From: Streptomyces sp. NBC_01264
GTDB lineage: Bacteria > Actinomycetota > Actinomycetes > Streptomycetales > Streptomycetaceae
Assembly: GCF_026340675.1 (NCBI RefSeq)
Contig: NZ_JAPEOX010000001.1
Location: 620,001-684,000 of the forward strand
DNA length: 64,000 nucleotides
Direction of reading: 5' to 3'
Positions 18,667-27,105 of the stretch are shown piece after piece. The notes below the pieces were generated by a model that had not been told where the DNA came from, ran no database searches, and worked only from the letters and a program-made list of their open reading frames with translations. Positions within the stretch are counted from its first letter, which is position 1. Each line of letters starts with the position of its first letter. Made by a program: the position numbers and the translations under genes.

Positions 18667-19355
18667 GTGGTCACCCCCATGCAGTCGCGCAGGCGGATCA
18701 GTCCGTCACGCATCCGGGTCTTGATCGTGGGAAGAGGAGTCTGGAGGGTCTCGGCGACCTCACGGTAGGTCAGCCCCTGGTAGTAAGCGAGGGTGACGGC
18801 CTGACGCTGGAGCTCGGTCAGCCGGCGCAGGCAGCGTTTGACCTGGTCGCGTTCCAGCCGGGTCTCCACCTGTTCGCTCACCTCGTCGAAGGGCCGTTCC
18901 TGGCCGCGTACGCCCACGTCGTGCTCGCGGTTGGCCGAGGCCTGCGCGGAGCGGACCCGGTCCACCGCCCGACGGTGGGCGATCGTGGCCACCCAGGCCA
19001 TGACGCTCCCCTGGTCGGGGCGGTAGCGGGCGGCCTGGCGCCACACGTCGATCATCACCTCCTGGGCGACCTCCTCCGACTGCGCGCGGTCGCGCACCAC
19101 CTTGACGGCGATGCCGAAGACGGTTCCGGCCACGGAGTCGTACAGGGCGGAGAAGGCGTCCTGGTCGCCCTGGGCGACGCGCGCCATCAGCTCCGCGAGC
19201 TCGGCCGCGGCCGATCCGGGTCCGGGGCCCGGGCCGCTGCCGGGGCCCGGGCCGGGGAAGGGCAGCCTCTCGGGGTTCACCTGAGCGGCCCCCCTGTACG
19301 GCCGGGCCCGGGCGGGCATCCCGGTACCGCGAGTGGTTCGCGCCGGTCCATCCAT
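18663..19355 (-). CDS. sigK: ECF sigma factor, SigK family
   Basis: This is a 230-residue ECF sigma factor. Region 2 is at about residues 60-125 (LYDSVAGTVFGIAVKV, EEVAQEVMIDVWRQA, VMAWVATIAHRRAVDRVR) and region 4 at about 170-225 (LTELQRQAVTLAYYQGLTYREVAE as LTELQRQAVTLAYYQ plus GLTYREVAE, TIKTRMRDGLIRLRD). A Gly/Pro run (PGPGPGSGPGPGPGS) precedes region 2. The ATG at 19355 follows AAGGA. It forms an operon with rskA. A SigK-like promoter motif at 19441-19468 suggests autoregulation. Confidence 0.88.
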   Translation of the reverse strand: MDGPARTTRGTGMPARARPYRGAAQVNPERLPFPGPGPGSGPGPGPGSAAAELAELMARVAQGDQDAFSALYDSVAGTVFGIAVKVVRDRAQSEEVAQEVMIDVWRQAARYRPDQGSVMAWVATIAHRRAVDRVRSAQASANREHDVGVRGQERPFDEVSEQVETRLERDQVKRCLRRLTELQRQAVTLAYYQGLTYREVAETLQTPLPTIKTRMRDGLIRLRDCMGVTT

Positions 19356-19440
19356 CGCATGAACGATCCTTCGTGGCAGGCGCACCCGTTCCCCGTCCGC
19401 CGGGGTCGCGGTGCGCGCCGGTCCTTGCTGTCTCACCCTG

Positions 19441-19468
19441 TCTTCGGAGCCGGTCCGCGAACGGATTG
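19441..19468 (-). promoter_or_regulatory. Candidate SigK-type promoter of sigK
   Basis: Read leftward the sequence is CAATCC, a 16-base spacer, then CGAAGA. From memory the M. tuberculosis SigK consensus is close to CCATCC-N16/17-CGAATA, so each box differs at about one position. It lies about 80 bases upstream of the sigK start and has the same spacer as the site at 20129. Confidence 0.5.
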
Positions 19469-19645
19469 GCCGACATGCGCGCGAGAGGGCATCCATTCGG
19501 GGGAACCGTGCCCCCGGGACCAAACCGCGCCGCGGGTCCGGACCGAACGAGGGCTGCAGGCCCGGTTCCGGGTCCGCCGCGCGGTGGGCCACGGAGCGAA
19601 AAGGCCACGCGGTCCGCCGCCGCACAGCCAGCAAGGAGAACTCTC

Positions 19646-19885
19646 GTGTCGCGTGTCCTCAAGACTGCCGCACTCGCCCTCGCCTCGGGCGCCCTTCTCG
19701 TGGGCGGGACCTCGGCGGCCTCGGCCGACGCCGGAGCCCAGGGCATCGCCGCCTACTCCCCCGGGGTCGGCTCGGGCAACCTGATCCAGATCCCGATCCA
19801 CATCCCGATCAACGCGTGCGGCAACTCCATCAGCGTGATCGGGCTGCTCAACTCCTCCTTCGGCAACACCTGCGTCAACGCCTGA
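19646..19885 (+). CDS. Short chaplin
   Basis: This 79-residue secreted protein has a signal peptide (LKTAALALASGALLVGGTSA) and one chaplin domain: Gly/Val-rich start, hydrophobic IQIPIHIPINACGNSISVIG and closing FGNTCVNA, with the two cysteines typical of short chaplins. Chaplins assemble into amyloid-like films that let aerial hyphae and spores break the water surface. The GTG at 19646 follows AAGGAG. Unusually it lies beside sigK/rskA and upstream of the molybdopterin oxidoreductase. A weak SigK-like motif (CAAACC, 17 bases, CGAACG) is at 19521-19549. Confidence 0.93.
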   Translation: MSRVLKTAALALASGALLVGGTSAASADAGAQGIAAYSPGVGSGNLIQIPIHIPINACGNSISVIGLLNSSFGNTCVNA

Positions 19886-19907
19886 CGCAGGACCCGGGCC
19901 GCGGTCT

Positions 19908-19943
19908 CCGGCCCGCCGCCGGCAACGGGGCGGCGGCGGGCCG
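19908..19943 (+). terminator. Hairpin after the chaplin gene
   Basis: CCGGCCCGCCGCC and a near-complementary GGCGGCGGGCCGG form a GC-rich stem about 20 bases after the chaplin stop codon. There is no T-run, as is common in Streptomyces. Confidence 0.6.
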
Positions 19944-20128
19944 GTGGTCCTCCGGACCGGCGGGGAGCGGGTCACCGCTCCTGAGCGCCGCCGGGCCCCG
20001 GAGGCCCCGCGCGGGCGGTGGCCGTCGGCGCCGCCGCCCGCGTGCGGGGGCCGTTACGGCGTGCTGCCATACGGCCCCCGCCCAAAGGTCAACACGTCGA
20101 CGGATCTTCACTTGATCGGATGTCCGGC

Positions 20129-20156
20129 CCATCCGGAAGCGATCCCGCGCCGAATG
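20129..20156 (+). promoter_or_regulatory. Strong SigK-type promoter motif for the molybdopterin oxidoreductase
   Basis: CCATCC at 20129-20134, a 16-base spacer and CGAATG at 20151-20156 match the remembered mycobacterial SigK consensus at all but the last position. The GTG at 20163 starts seven bases after the -10 box, just where transcription should begin, so the mRNA is probably leaderless. This also argues against the in-frame ATG at 20154, which lies inside the -10 box. Confidence 0.62.
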
Positions 20157-20162
20157 AGGGTC

Positions 20163-21794
20163 GTGAGCATCAACCGAAGGACAGTCGAGCGCGGCGCCCT
20201 CGCCGCGGCGAGCGGCCTGCTGGCGGGTTACGCGGCCCTGGCCGTCGCCGAGCTGACCGCGTCCCTGGTGCGGCCGCAGGCCGGACCGGTCACGGTGATC
20301 GGCGGGGCGGCCATCGACCGCACTCCGGCGGCGCTCAAGGATTTCGCCATCCGTACCTTCGGCGAGAACGACAAGCTGGTCCTCCAGCTCGGCATCCTCG
20401 CGACCGTCGGCCTCCTGGCGGCCCTGCTGGGGCTGCTCGCCCTGCGCCACCGCCGTACGGGGGCGGCCGGCGTACTGGCCTTCGGCGTCATCGGCGCCGC
20501 GGCCGCCCTCGGCCGGCCCGACGCGGCCGGGGCGGCGGACGTACTGCCCTCGCTGGTGGGGGCCGCGGCCGGTGCCCTGGTGCTGTACCTGCTGGTGGGA
20601 AAGGTGGGCGCCGCCGCCCGGCCAGGAGGAGCCGACCACACGGCGCCGGACGGCGCCCCTGACGCAACCGGGACCGGAGCCCGCGACACCGATCCCCCAT
20701 CCGCCTGGAACCGGCGCGGCTTCCTCCTCGCGGCCGGCATCACCGCGGTCGCCTCCACCGGCGCCGGCGCCCTCGGCCGGGCCCTAACCGGCCGGCGCGG
20801 CCAGGGCGCCGCCGCCTCCCGAAGCGCCGTACGCCTGCCCGCTCCCGCTTCGCCCGCCACGCCGATTCCGGCCGGGGCGGCCCTGCGGATCCCCGGGGTC
20901 AGCGCCTTCACCACACCGAACAAGGAGTTCTACCGTGTGGACACCGCCCTCGTGGTCCCCAAGGTCGACGCCGACACCTGGCGGCTGCGCATCCACGGCA
21001 AGGGCGTCCCCCGCCCGCGCTCCTACTCCTTCGCCGAGCTCCTCCAACGCCCGCTGATCGAGCGGGACATCACCCTCACCTGCGTGTCGAACGAGGTCGG
21101 CGGCCCCTACGCCGGCTCCGCGCGCTGGCTCGGCGTACGCCTGTCGGACCTGTTGCGGGAGGCCGGTTTCCAGGCGCCGTCCCGCGGGGGCCGGGCCGAC
21201 CAGCTGATCGCGCGCTCGGTGGACGGGATGACGCTGGGCACCCCCGTCGAGGAGGTCATGGACGGCCGGGACGCGATGCTGGCCGTCGGCATGAACGGCG
21301 AGCCGCTCCCCTTCGAGCACGGCTTCCCGGTCCGCATGGTCGTACCCGGTCTCTACGGCTACGTATCCGCCTGCAAGTGGATCCGGGAGATCGAGCTCAC
21401 CACCTTCGACTCCTACGACCCCTACTGGGTCAAGCGCGGCTGGGCCCGCCGGGCGCCGATCAAGACACAGGCCCGGATCGACGCCCCCAAGCCCTTCGCC
21501 CGGATCACGGCCGGGACCGTGACGGTCGCCGGGGTGGCGTGGGCCCAGCACCGCGGCATCGAGCGGGTGGAGGTCCAGGTCGACGACGGGCCGTGGCAGG
21601 AGGCCTCGCTCGCGGCGCAGGCCACCACCGACACCTGGCGCCAGTGGTCCTTCGACTGGAAGGCCGCGCCCGGCGGACACCGCCTCACCGTCCGTGCCAC
21701 GGACGGCCGCGGCGAGGTCCAGACCGAGCTGCGGACCCGGACCATTCCGGACGGCGCGAGCGGACGGCACGGCGTGTTCGTGACGGTCGGCTGA
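20163..21794 (+). CDS. Membrane-bound molybdopterin-dependent oxidoreductase (sulfite-oxidase fold)
   Basis: The 543-residue protein has several N-terminal membrane helices (residues about 10-150), a linker, another hydrophobic segment (GFLLAAGITAVASTGAGALG) and an external sulfite-oxidase-type domain: FYRVDTALVVPKVDADTWRL as FYRVDTALVV then PKVDADTWRL, the molybdenum-cysteine region ITLTCVSNEVGG, and GFPVRMVVPGLYGYVSACKW. The C-terminal 100 residues look like the Mo-cofactor dimerisation domain. It is a probable oxidoreductase acting outside the membrane on an unknown S- or N-oxide. The fasciclin gene follows 82 bases later, probably in the same SigK-dependent unit. Confidence 0.87.
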   Translation: MSINRRTVERGALAAASGLLAGYAALAVAELTASLVRPQAGPVTVIGGAAIDRTPAALKDFAIRTFGENDKLVLQLGILATVGLLAALLGLLALRHRRTGAAGVLAFGVIGAAAALGRPDAAGAADVLPSLVGAAAGALVLYLLVGKVGAAARPGGADHTAPDGAPDATGTGARDTDPPSAWNRRGFLLAAGITAVASTGAGALGRALTGRRGQGAAASRSAVRLPAPASPATPIPAGAALRIPGVSAFTTPNKEFYRVDTALVVPKVDADTWRLRIHGKGVPRPRSYSFAELLQRPLIERDITLTCVSNEVGGPYAGSARWLGVRLSDLLREAGFQAPSRGGRADQLIARSVDGMTLGTPVEEVMDGRDAMLAVGMNGEPLPFEHGFPVRMVVPGLYGYVSACKWIREIELTTFDSYDPYWVKRGWARRAPIKTQARIDAPKPFARITAGTVTVAGVAWAQHRGIERVEVQVDDGPWQEASLAAQATTDTWRQWSFDWKAAPGGHRLTVRATDGRGEVQTELRTRTIPDGASGRHGVFVTVG

Positions 21795-21876
21795 CCGAAC
21801 CGACCCCCGTTCCCGACCACTTCACACACTTTCTTCCTTCCTTCCGTATGCACCAACCCATTCTCTGGAGAACACC

Positions 21877-22530
21877 ATGAGCGCCCTTCGTTTCCGCCGT
21901 ACCGCCCTCGCCGTCGCCACGGCAGCCGTGCTTCCCTTCGCGCTGGCCGCCTGCTCCGACTCCGGCTCCGGCAAGGACGCGGCCGCCGGTTCGACCGCCG
22001 AAGCGAGCGCGGACACCTCCTCACCCGCCGCTGACGCCTCGGCGCCGATGACGTCGGACGGCCCCTTCGGCGCCGCGTGCGCCGGTGTTCCGAAGGAAGG
22101 CGCGGGCAGCTTCGACGGGATGGCCAAGGACCCGGTCGCGACCGCCGCGTCCAACAACCCGGCGCTGTCCACCCTGGTGGCGGCCGTCAAGCAGGCCGGG
22201 CTCGTCGACACGCTCAACAACGCCAAGGACATCACGGTGTTCGCGCCGACCAACGACGCCTTCGCGAAGATCCCGAAGGCCGACCTCGACAAGGTCCTCG
22301 CCGACAAGGCCACCCTCACCAAGATCCTCACGTACCACGTCGTCGGCGAGAAGCTGACGCCGAAGCAGCTGGAGAACGGCTCCTTCACCACGCTGGAGAC
22401 CGGGAAGGTGACCACCGCCGGCTCCGGCGAGTCCTACAAGGTCAACGGCACGTCCAATGTGGTCTGCGGCAACGTGCCGACCGCGAACGCCACCGTGTAC
22501 ATCGTGGACACGGTCCTGATGCCGAAGTAG
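21877..22530 (+). CDS. Fasciclin-domain lipoprotein (MPT83/MPT70-like)
   Basis: The 217-residue protein has a signal peptide with lipobox LAAC (Cys26), a Ser/Ala-rich linker and one FAS1 domain from about residue 75: NPALSTLVAAVKQAGLVDTL, ITVFAPTNDAFAKIP (H1 motif), LTYHVV and TVYIVDTVLMPK (H2 motif). Two Cys in the domain (GAACAG, NVVCGN) match the MPT70 pattern. The mycobacterial homologues are the main targets of SigK, and here the gene lies 2.5 kb from sigK, so the regulatory link appears conserved. The product should be a surface-anchored adhesion-type protein. Confidence 0.92.
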   Translation: MSALRFRRTALAVATAAVLPFALAACSDSGSGKDAAAGSTAEASADTSSPAADASAPMTSDGPFGAACAGVPKEGAGSFDGMAKDPVATAASNNPALSTLVAAVKQAGLVDTLNNAKDITVFAPTNDAFAKIPKADLDKVLADKATLTKILTYHVVGEKLTPKQLENGSFTTLETGKVTTAGSGESYKVNGTSNVVCGNVPTANATVYIVDTVLMPK

Positions 22531-22812
22531 CCGTGGCACCGAACCGGTGACCCGCAGGGGCGCCGGTCGTTGTAGAAGCGGTCAGCGAAGTGGCCCCGGG
22601 AGTCCCGGACCCGTCCTCAGGGTCCGGGACTCCATGCTGTGTACACCGGTCCATCACGTGCACGGCACATGTGGCACCGGATTGGACAAGTGGCCGATGT
22701 TACTAACACCATGGCCCCGCAAGTTCGCGGCTGCGCAGGGGGGCAAACCGCTCGTTCCACGTCCCTCCGCACGGACCGTCCGTCCCCGCCACACCCCTGG
22801 AGAGACTTCGCC

Positions 22813-23442
22813 ATGAGCTTCGGCGACCCGAACAACCCCTACGGCCAGCAGCAGCCCCCGCAGGGTCAGCCCGGCTACCCGCAGCAGGCACCGCAGGGCG
22901 TCCCCCCGCAGTACGGCTACCCGCAGCAGCCCGCGGGCGTCCCCCCTCAGCAGCCGTACGGCGCGTACCCGCCGGCCGGGATGCCGGGTGGCATGCCGCC
23001 CGTGCCGGGCGCCGGAATGCCGCCGCTGGCGCACTGGGGCCTGCGCGTCGGCGCGACCCTCCTCGACGGTCTGATCATCGCGGGACCGATGTACGCCCTC
23101 GGCTTCATCGACCTCGCCATGGCCGACGACTCCAGCTCCGCCGGCCCGGGCGTCTTCTTCCTGATCGGCTGGCTCTACGCCCTCGGCATGGGCATCTTCC
23201 AGCTCTACAAGGAAGGCTCGACCGGCCAGTCGATCGGCAAGAAGGTCGTCGGGATCAGCGTCCGCCGCGAAGCGGACGGCAACGTCCTCGGTTTCGGCAT
23301 GGCCTTCGTGCGCAAGCTCGCGCACTTCCTCGACGGCATCGCCTGCTACATCGGCTACCTGTGGCCGCTGTGGGACGAGAAAAAGCAGACCTTCGCCGAC
23401 AAGGTGTGCAGCACCGTCGTCATCGTGGTGCCCAAGGGCTGA
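22813..23442 (+). CDS. RDD-family membrane protein with Pro/Gln-rich tail
   Basis: The 209-residue protein begins with about 75 residues rich in Pro, Gln, Gly and Tyr (YGQQQPPQGQPGYPQQ and similar), then an RDD domain: LRVGATLLDGLIIAGPMYA, FFLIGWLYALGMGIFQLY, the signature KEGSTGQSIGKKVVGISV and FADKVCSTVVIVV. The three conserved charged residues (Arg, Asp, Asp) of the family are present. GGAGAG precedes the ATG. RDD proteins are of mostly unknown function; some act in ion transport or protein assembly. Confidence 0.87.
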   Translation: MSFGDPNNPYGQQQPPQGQPGYPQQAPQGVPPQYGYPQQPAGVPPQQPYGAYPPAGMPGGMPPVPGAGMPPLAHWGLRVGATLLDGLIIAGPMYALGFIDLAMADDSSSAGPGVFFLIGWLYALGMGIFQLYKEGSTGQSIGKKVVGISVRREADGNVLGFGMAFVRKLAHFLDGIACYIGYLWPLWDEKKQTFADKVCSTVVIVVPKG

Positions 23443-23451
23443 CACGCCCTG

Positions 23452-23490
23452 GCGTCGGGGCCCGTCCGGATTCCGGGCGGGCCCCGACGC
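23452..23490. terminator. Hairpin terminator between convergent genes
   Basis: GCGTCGGGGCCCG and GCGGGCCCCGACGC pair into a stem of about 17 bp with a 3-base loop, between the RDD gene and the convergent protease gene. Confidence 0.8.
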
Positions 23491-23495
23491 GTTGG

Positions 23496-24332
23496 CTACG
23501 GCTTGGGGAGCGTGCAGCCGGGGCGGTTCAGGTCGATCGCGTTACCGGGGCCCACGCAGGGGACGACGATGTAGGTCTGCTGCGCGTAGTTGATGCCCTG
23601 CCTAACGGTGACGGCGCCGTTCGCGTCCACCTCGCACGGGTTGTTCACCGTGCACGACTCACCGTCCTCGTTGCCCGTGTTGTTCACGGCGACCACCTTG
23701 CCGGTCGTCGTGTCGATCACCGGGGAGCCGGAGGTCCCGCCGATGGTGTTGCAGGCCGGGGTGTAGCGCAGGGAGTCCTTCCAGGTCCACTCCCCCTCCT
23801 TGAGGCGGTAGGCGAACCCGTCGACGTTGCAGCTGTACGTTCGCTTCCAGTACCCGGACACCACCTTGATCGAGGTGCCCTGTACCGGGTGGGCGTCGTT
23901 CAGGGTGAGCGCGTTGATGCCGTACTGGCTGCTGATCTGCGCGTAGGTCTTGGTCAGTTGGTAGATCGATATGTCGGTGTCGGTCATCGTGGCGTACGAG
24001 ATCTTGCTCGCGCGCAGTGTCGCGACTTTGGAGCCCGCGGCGTTCAACAGCGAGAAGGTGCGGCTGGACGCCTTGTCCTTGACGACCTGTCCGGCCGCCG
24101 GCATGCCGGACTCCAGACAGTGGCCGTTGGACAGGACGAGGGCGGGGTCGGAGGGCTGCGAGCTGGGCACGCGGACGACCGAGCCGGAGCAGTTGCTGAG
24201 CGCGACCGTACCGGCGAAGTTGACCGCGACGGCCTGCGCTGACGTGTCCCGGGGTGTCTGGGCCACGGCAGGCGAGGCCACCGCTCCGGTGAGGAGCAGT
24301 GCGAACGCGGCGCCGGCGAGAGGCTTGTTCAT
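23496..24332 (-). CDS. Secreted trypsin-like serine protease
   Basis: The 278-residue protein has a signal peptide ending near residue 24 (PAVAQ). The triad can be read as His71 (SNGHCLE), Asp118 or Asp120 (TDTDISIY) and Ser201 (GGTSGSPVID), with TSGSPV in place of the chymotrypsin GDSGGP, as in many bacterial S1 proteases. Several Cys pairs (CSG, CLE, TPACNT, SCTVNNPC) suggest disulfides. It resembles the secreted trypsin-like peptidases common in Streptomyces. The ATG at 24332 begins a clean signal sequence. It should act outside the cell; specificity is unclear. Confidence 0.88.
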   Translation of the reverse strand: MNKPLAGAAFALLLTGAVASPAVAQTPRDTSAQAVAVNFAGTVALSNCSGSVVRVPSSQPSDPALVLSNGHCLESGMPAAGQVVKDKASSRTFSLLNAAGSKVATLRASKISYATMTDTDISIYQLTKTYAQISSQYGINALTLNDAHPVQGTSIKVVSGYWKRTYSCNVDGFAYRLKEGEWTWKDSLRYTPACNTIGGTSGSPVIDTTTGKVVAVNNTGNEDGESCTVNNPCEVDANGAVTVRQGINYAQQTYIVVPCVGPGNAIDLNRPGCTLPKP

Positions 24333-24500
24333 GTGGGGGTTCCCCTCTGGGTGACAATGCGACCGAAGATCCTTCGGTTGTCATGCGCATTGTTGGGACC
24401 CAGGGCTCAACCCACAAGAGGGCCTTGGTGGTTCAGCCTTTTCAAGGGAACGGCCGTATTCCGCCTTGTGCCGGCGCCGCGCCGGCCGGCAAGCGGAGTC

Positions 24501-25655
24501 TCAGGCGAAGGTCACCACGGCGTCGCGCAGGGCGACGGTGGCGTGGCTCTCCTGGAAGCTCTGGTCGGAGACCAGGGTCAGCCGGGCCGTGGACCGGAAC
24601 TCCGGCAGAGTGGTGGAGCCACAGGACACCATCGTGGTCTTGAGCTTGGCCACGGTCACGGCGAGCCCCTCGTCGAGGTCGCCGGCGTACGGGACGTAGC
24701 CGTCGACGCCTTCCTCGAAGATCAGGCCCTGGCCCCCCTGCCCGTAACGCTGCCAGTTGCGGGCACGGTTCGAGCCCTCGCCCCAGTACTCCTTCACGAA
24801 GCCGTCCCGGGTGGGCAGCTTGGCTCCGGCCGCCTGGTCGAAGCGGGCGAAGTAGCGCCCCATCATGACGAAGTCGGCCCCCATCGCCAGTGCCAGGGCC
24901 ACGTGGTAGTCGTGCACCAGCCCGCCGTCGGAGCAGATCGGCACGTACTCGCCCGTGCGGTCGCGGAAGGCGTCCCTGGCGGCGGCGACGTCCAGGACCG
25001 CACTGGCCTGGCCGCGGCCGATGCCCTTCTGGTCGCGGGTGATGCAGATGGAGCCGCCGCCCACGCCGACCTTGACGAAGTCCGCGCCGGCCTCGGCGAG
25101 GAAGGTGAACGCCTCGCCGTCGACCACGTTGCCGCCGCCGGTCGGAATCTCCGGGTAGTACTTCTTCACCCAGGTCAGGGCCTGCGCCTGCCAGTCGCTG
25201 TAGCCGTCGGAGGAATCGAAGCACAGGGCGTCCGCGCCGGCCTTCAGCAGGGCGGGAACACGCTCCCGGTAGTCGTGGGTGTTGATGCCCGCGCCCACCC
25301 GCACGCGGACGCCGGTGTCGCCGATGGCGCCCGTGTCGCCGGTGACGAATCCGGCCTTGTGGTCCTTCACTTGGCGGACGGCCGCGGCCTGGTCCTGGAT
25401 CGACCGGTTGTGGTGCAGGAAGCTCAGACCGCCGTTGCGTGCGAGCGCGACGGCGAGTTCCGGCGTACTGACGGCCTGCATGATCGCGGAGGTGAAGGGG
25501 GAGCCCAGTTCGATCGCCGACCGCTCTCCGACGACGTGCCGCACCAGGGGCGTTCGCAGATCGACCTTCGCGGGCGAGCAGTCGGTCCGGGTCCGGCCCG
25601 GCAAGAGCAGGAATTCGTTGAACGTCCTCGATACCTCGGCGATGACCTGTGCCAC
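24501..25655 (-). CDS. IMP dehydrogenase/GMP reductase-family enzyme without CBS domains
   Basis: The 384-residue TIM-barrel protein carries the nucleotide loop and catalytic cysteine of the family (KVGVGGGSICITRDQKGIG, Cys204) and a glycine-rich phosphate-binding turn (GADFVMMGRYFARFD). The CBS pair normally inserted near residue 100 of IMP dehydrogenase is absent, as in GMP reductases. It could interconvert purine nucleotides, but I cannot tell IMPDH from GMPR activity. The GTG at 25655 follows a perfect AGGAGG; the open frame upstream is not family-like. It stands alone, downstream of the pigment cluster terminator. Confidence 0.83.
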   Translation of the reverse strand: MAQVIAEVSRTFNEFLLLPGRTRTDCSPAKVDLRTPLVRHVVGERSAIELGSPFTSAIMQAVSTPELAVALARNGGLSFLHHNRSIQDQAAAVRQVKDHKAGFVTGDTGAIGDTGVRVRVGAGINTHDYRERVPALLKAGADALCFDSSDGYSDWQAQALTWVKKYYPEIPTGGGNVVDGEAFTFLAEAGADFVKVGVGGGSICITRDQKGIGRGQASAVLDVAAARDAFRDRTGEYVPICSDGGLVHDYHVALALAMGADFVMMGRYFARFDQAAGAKLPTRDGFVKEYWGEGSNRARNWQRYGQGGQGLIFEEGVDGYVPYAGDLDEGLAVTVAKLKTTMVSCGSTTLPEFRSTARLTLVSDQSFQESHATVALRDAVVTFA

Positions 25656-25986
25656 TCGTTCCTCCTGCCCCGTCGGCCGGAACCCGACGTCCGGCCGTGA
25701 AGGCCGCCCCGTGTTCCAAGACCCGGGCAGGCAGGTTCCGGCACGGCAGCCGCGGAGGTGGCACGCGCTGCGGCAGAGCCCTGACCTGCCCGCGGCTCGC
25801 ACCGGAGGCGGTCGTTGACGTGGCACCTTAGCGACTGCCCGGCCGCTGCGCGAAATCACGTCCTCTTCGACCCCGACGGTGATCGCCGGTCGCGGAGGAA
25901 TCCGTCCGCGGACATGGTGGCGGGCCCCGCACCCGGAGGGTGCGGGGCCCGAGGCCTGCCGTTCGCGCGCGGGGCGGTCCGTACGG
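25656..25986. other. Intergenic region with pigment-operon terminator
   Basis: At 25921-25951 two perfect 14-base arms (CGGGCCCCGCACCC and complement) flank the loop GGA. This is 36 bases past the last gene of the leftward pigment operon and should end it. The remaining sequence (25656-25900) contains the promoter of the leftward IMPDH-like gene. I see no gene in it. Confidence 0.75.
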
Positions 25987-26328
25987 TCAAGCCGTACGGG
26001 TCGTGCCCGGGCGCTCCCAGCGGTAGAACTCCTGGGCCATGGCGTCCTTCGGACTGCGCCAGGTCTCCGGGTTGTGCGGGCTGACGTAGGCGGTGAGCCG
26101 GTCACTGAGCTCCCGGAACTCCGGGTGGCCGGTCACGTCGGCGATGGCCGGGCCGGGGGGCCGGTCCGACTCGATGAAGTGCATGTACACGTCGCCGAAC
26201 TGGAAGAGGCTGCGGCGGGTGACCCCGACGAGGTGCGGCAGCTCGCCCGCGTCCGAGGCCGCGAAGAGCTCAGCGATGTCGGGGGCGGACTGCGGCGCCA
26301 TGCGGGCCACGATGAGGGCGCGGTGCAT
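25987..26328 (-). CDS. whiE-ORFVII: Spore-pigment polyketide cyclase, TcmI-type (WhiE ORFVII-like)
   Basis: The 113-residue protein starts RALIVARMAPQSAPDIAELF and contains FQFGDVYMHFIESDRPP, the pattern of the TcmI family of small dimeric alpha/beta-barrel cyclases that close later rings of aromatic polyketides. I chose the ATG at 26328; the frame is open to 26643 but that stretch is antisense-like and overlaps the aromatase gene. It is the last gene of the leftward operon, 20 bases after the aromatase stop, and a strong terminator follows. Confidence 0.9.
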   Translation of the reverse strand: MHRALIVARMAPQSAPDIAELFAASDAGELPHLVGVTRRSLFQFGDVYMHFIESDRPPGPAIADVTGHPEFRELSDRLTAYVSPHNPETWRSPKDAMAQEFYRWERPGTTRTA

Positions 26329-26348
26329 CCGGTGTGCTGCCTTTCGTC

Positions 26349-27087
<739 letters not shown>

Positions 27088-27105
27088 GAGCGGCTCCTTC
27101 TGTCT

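Noticed and set aside
20154..20162. ATG start for the molybdopterin oxidoreductase
   Set aside because: It lies inside the proposed -10 box and has no ribosome site; the GTG nine bases later fits better.
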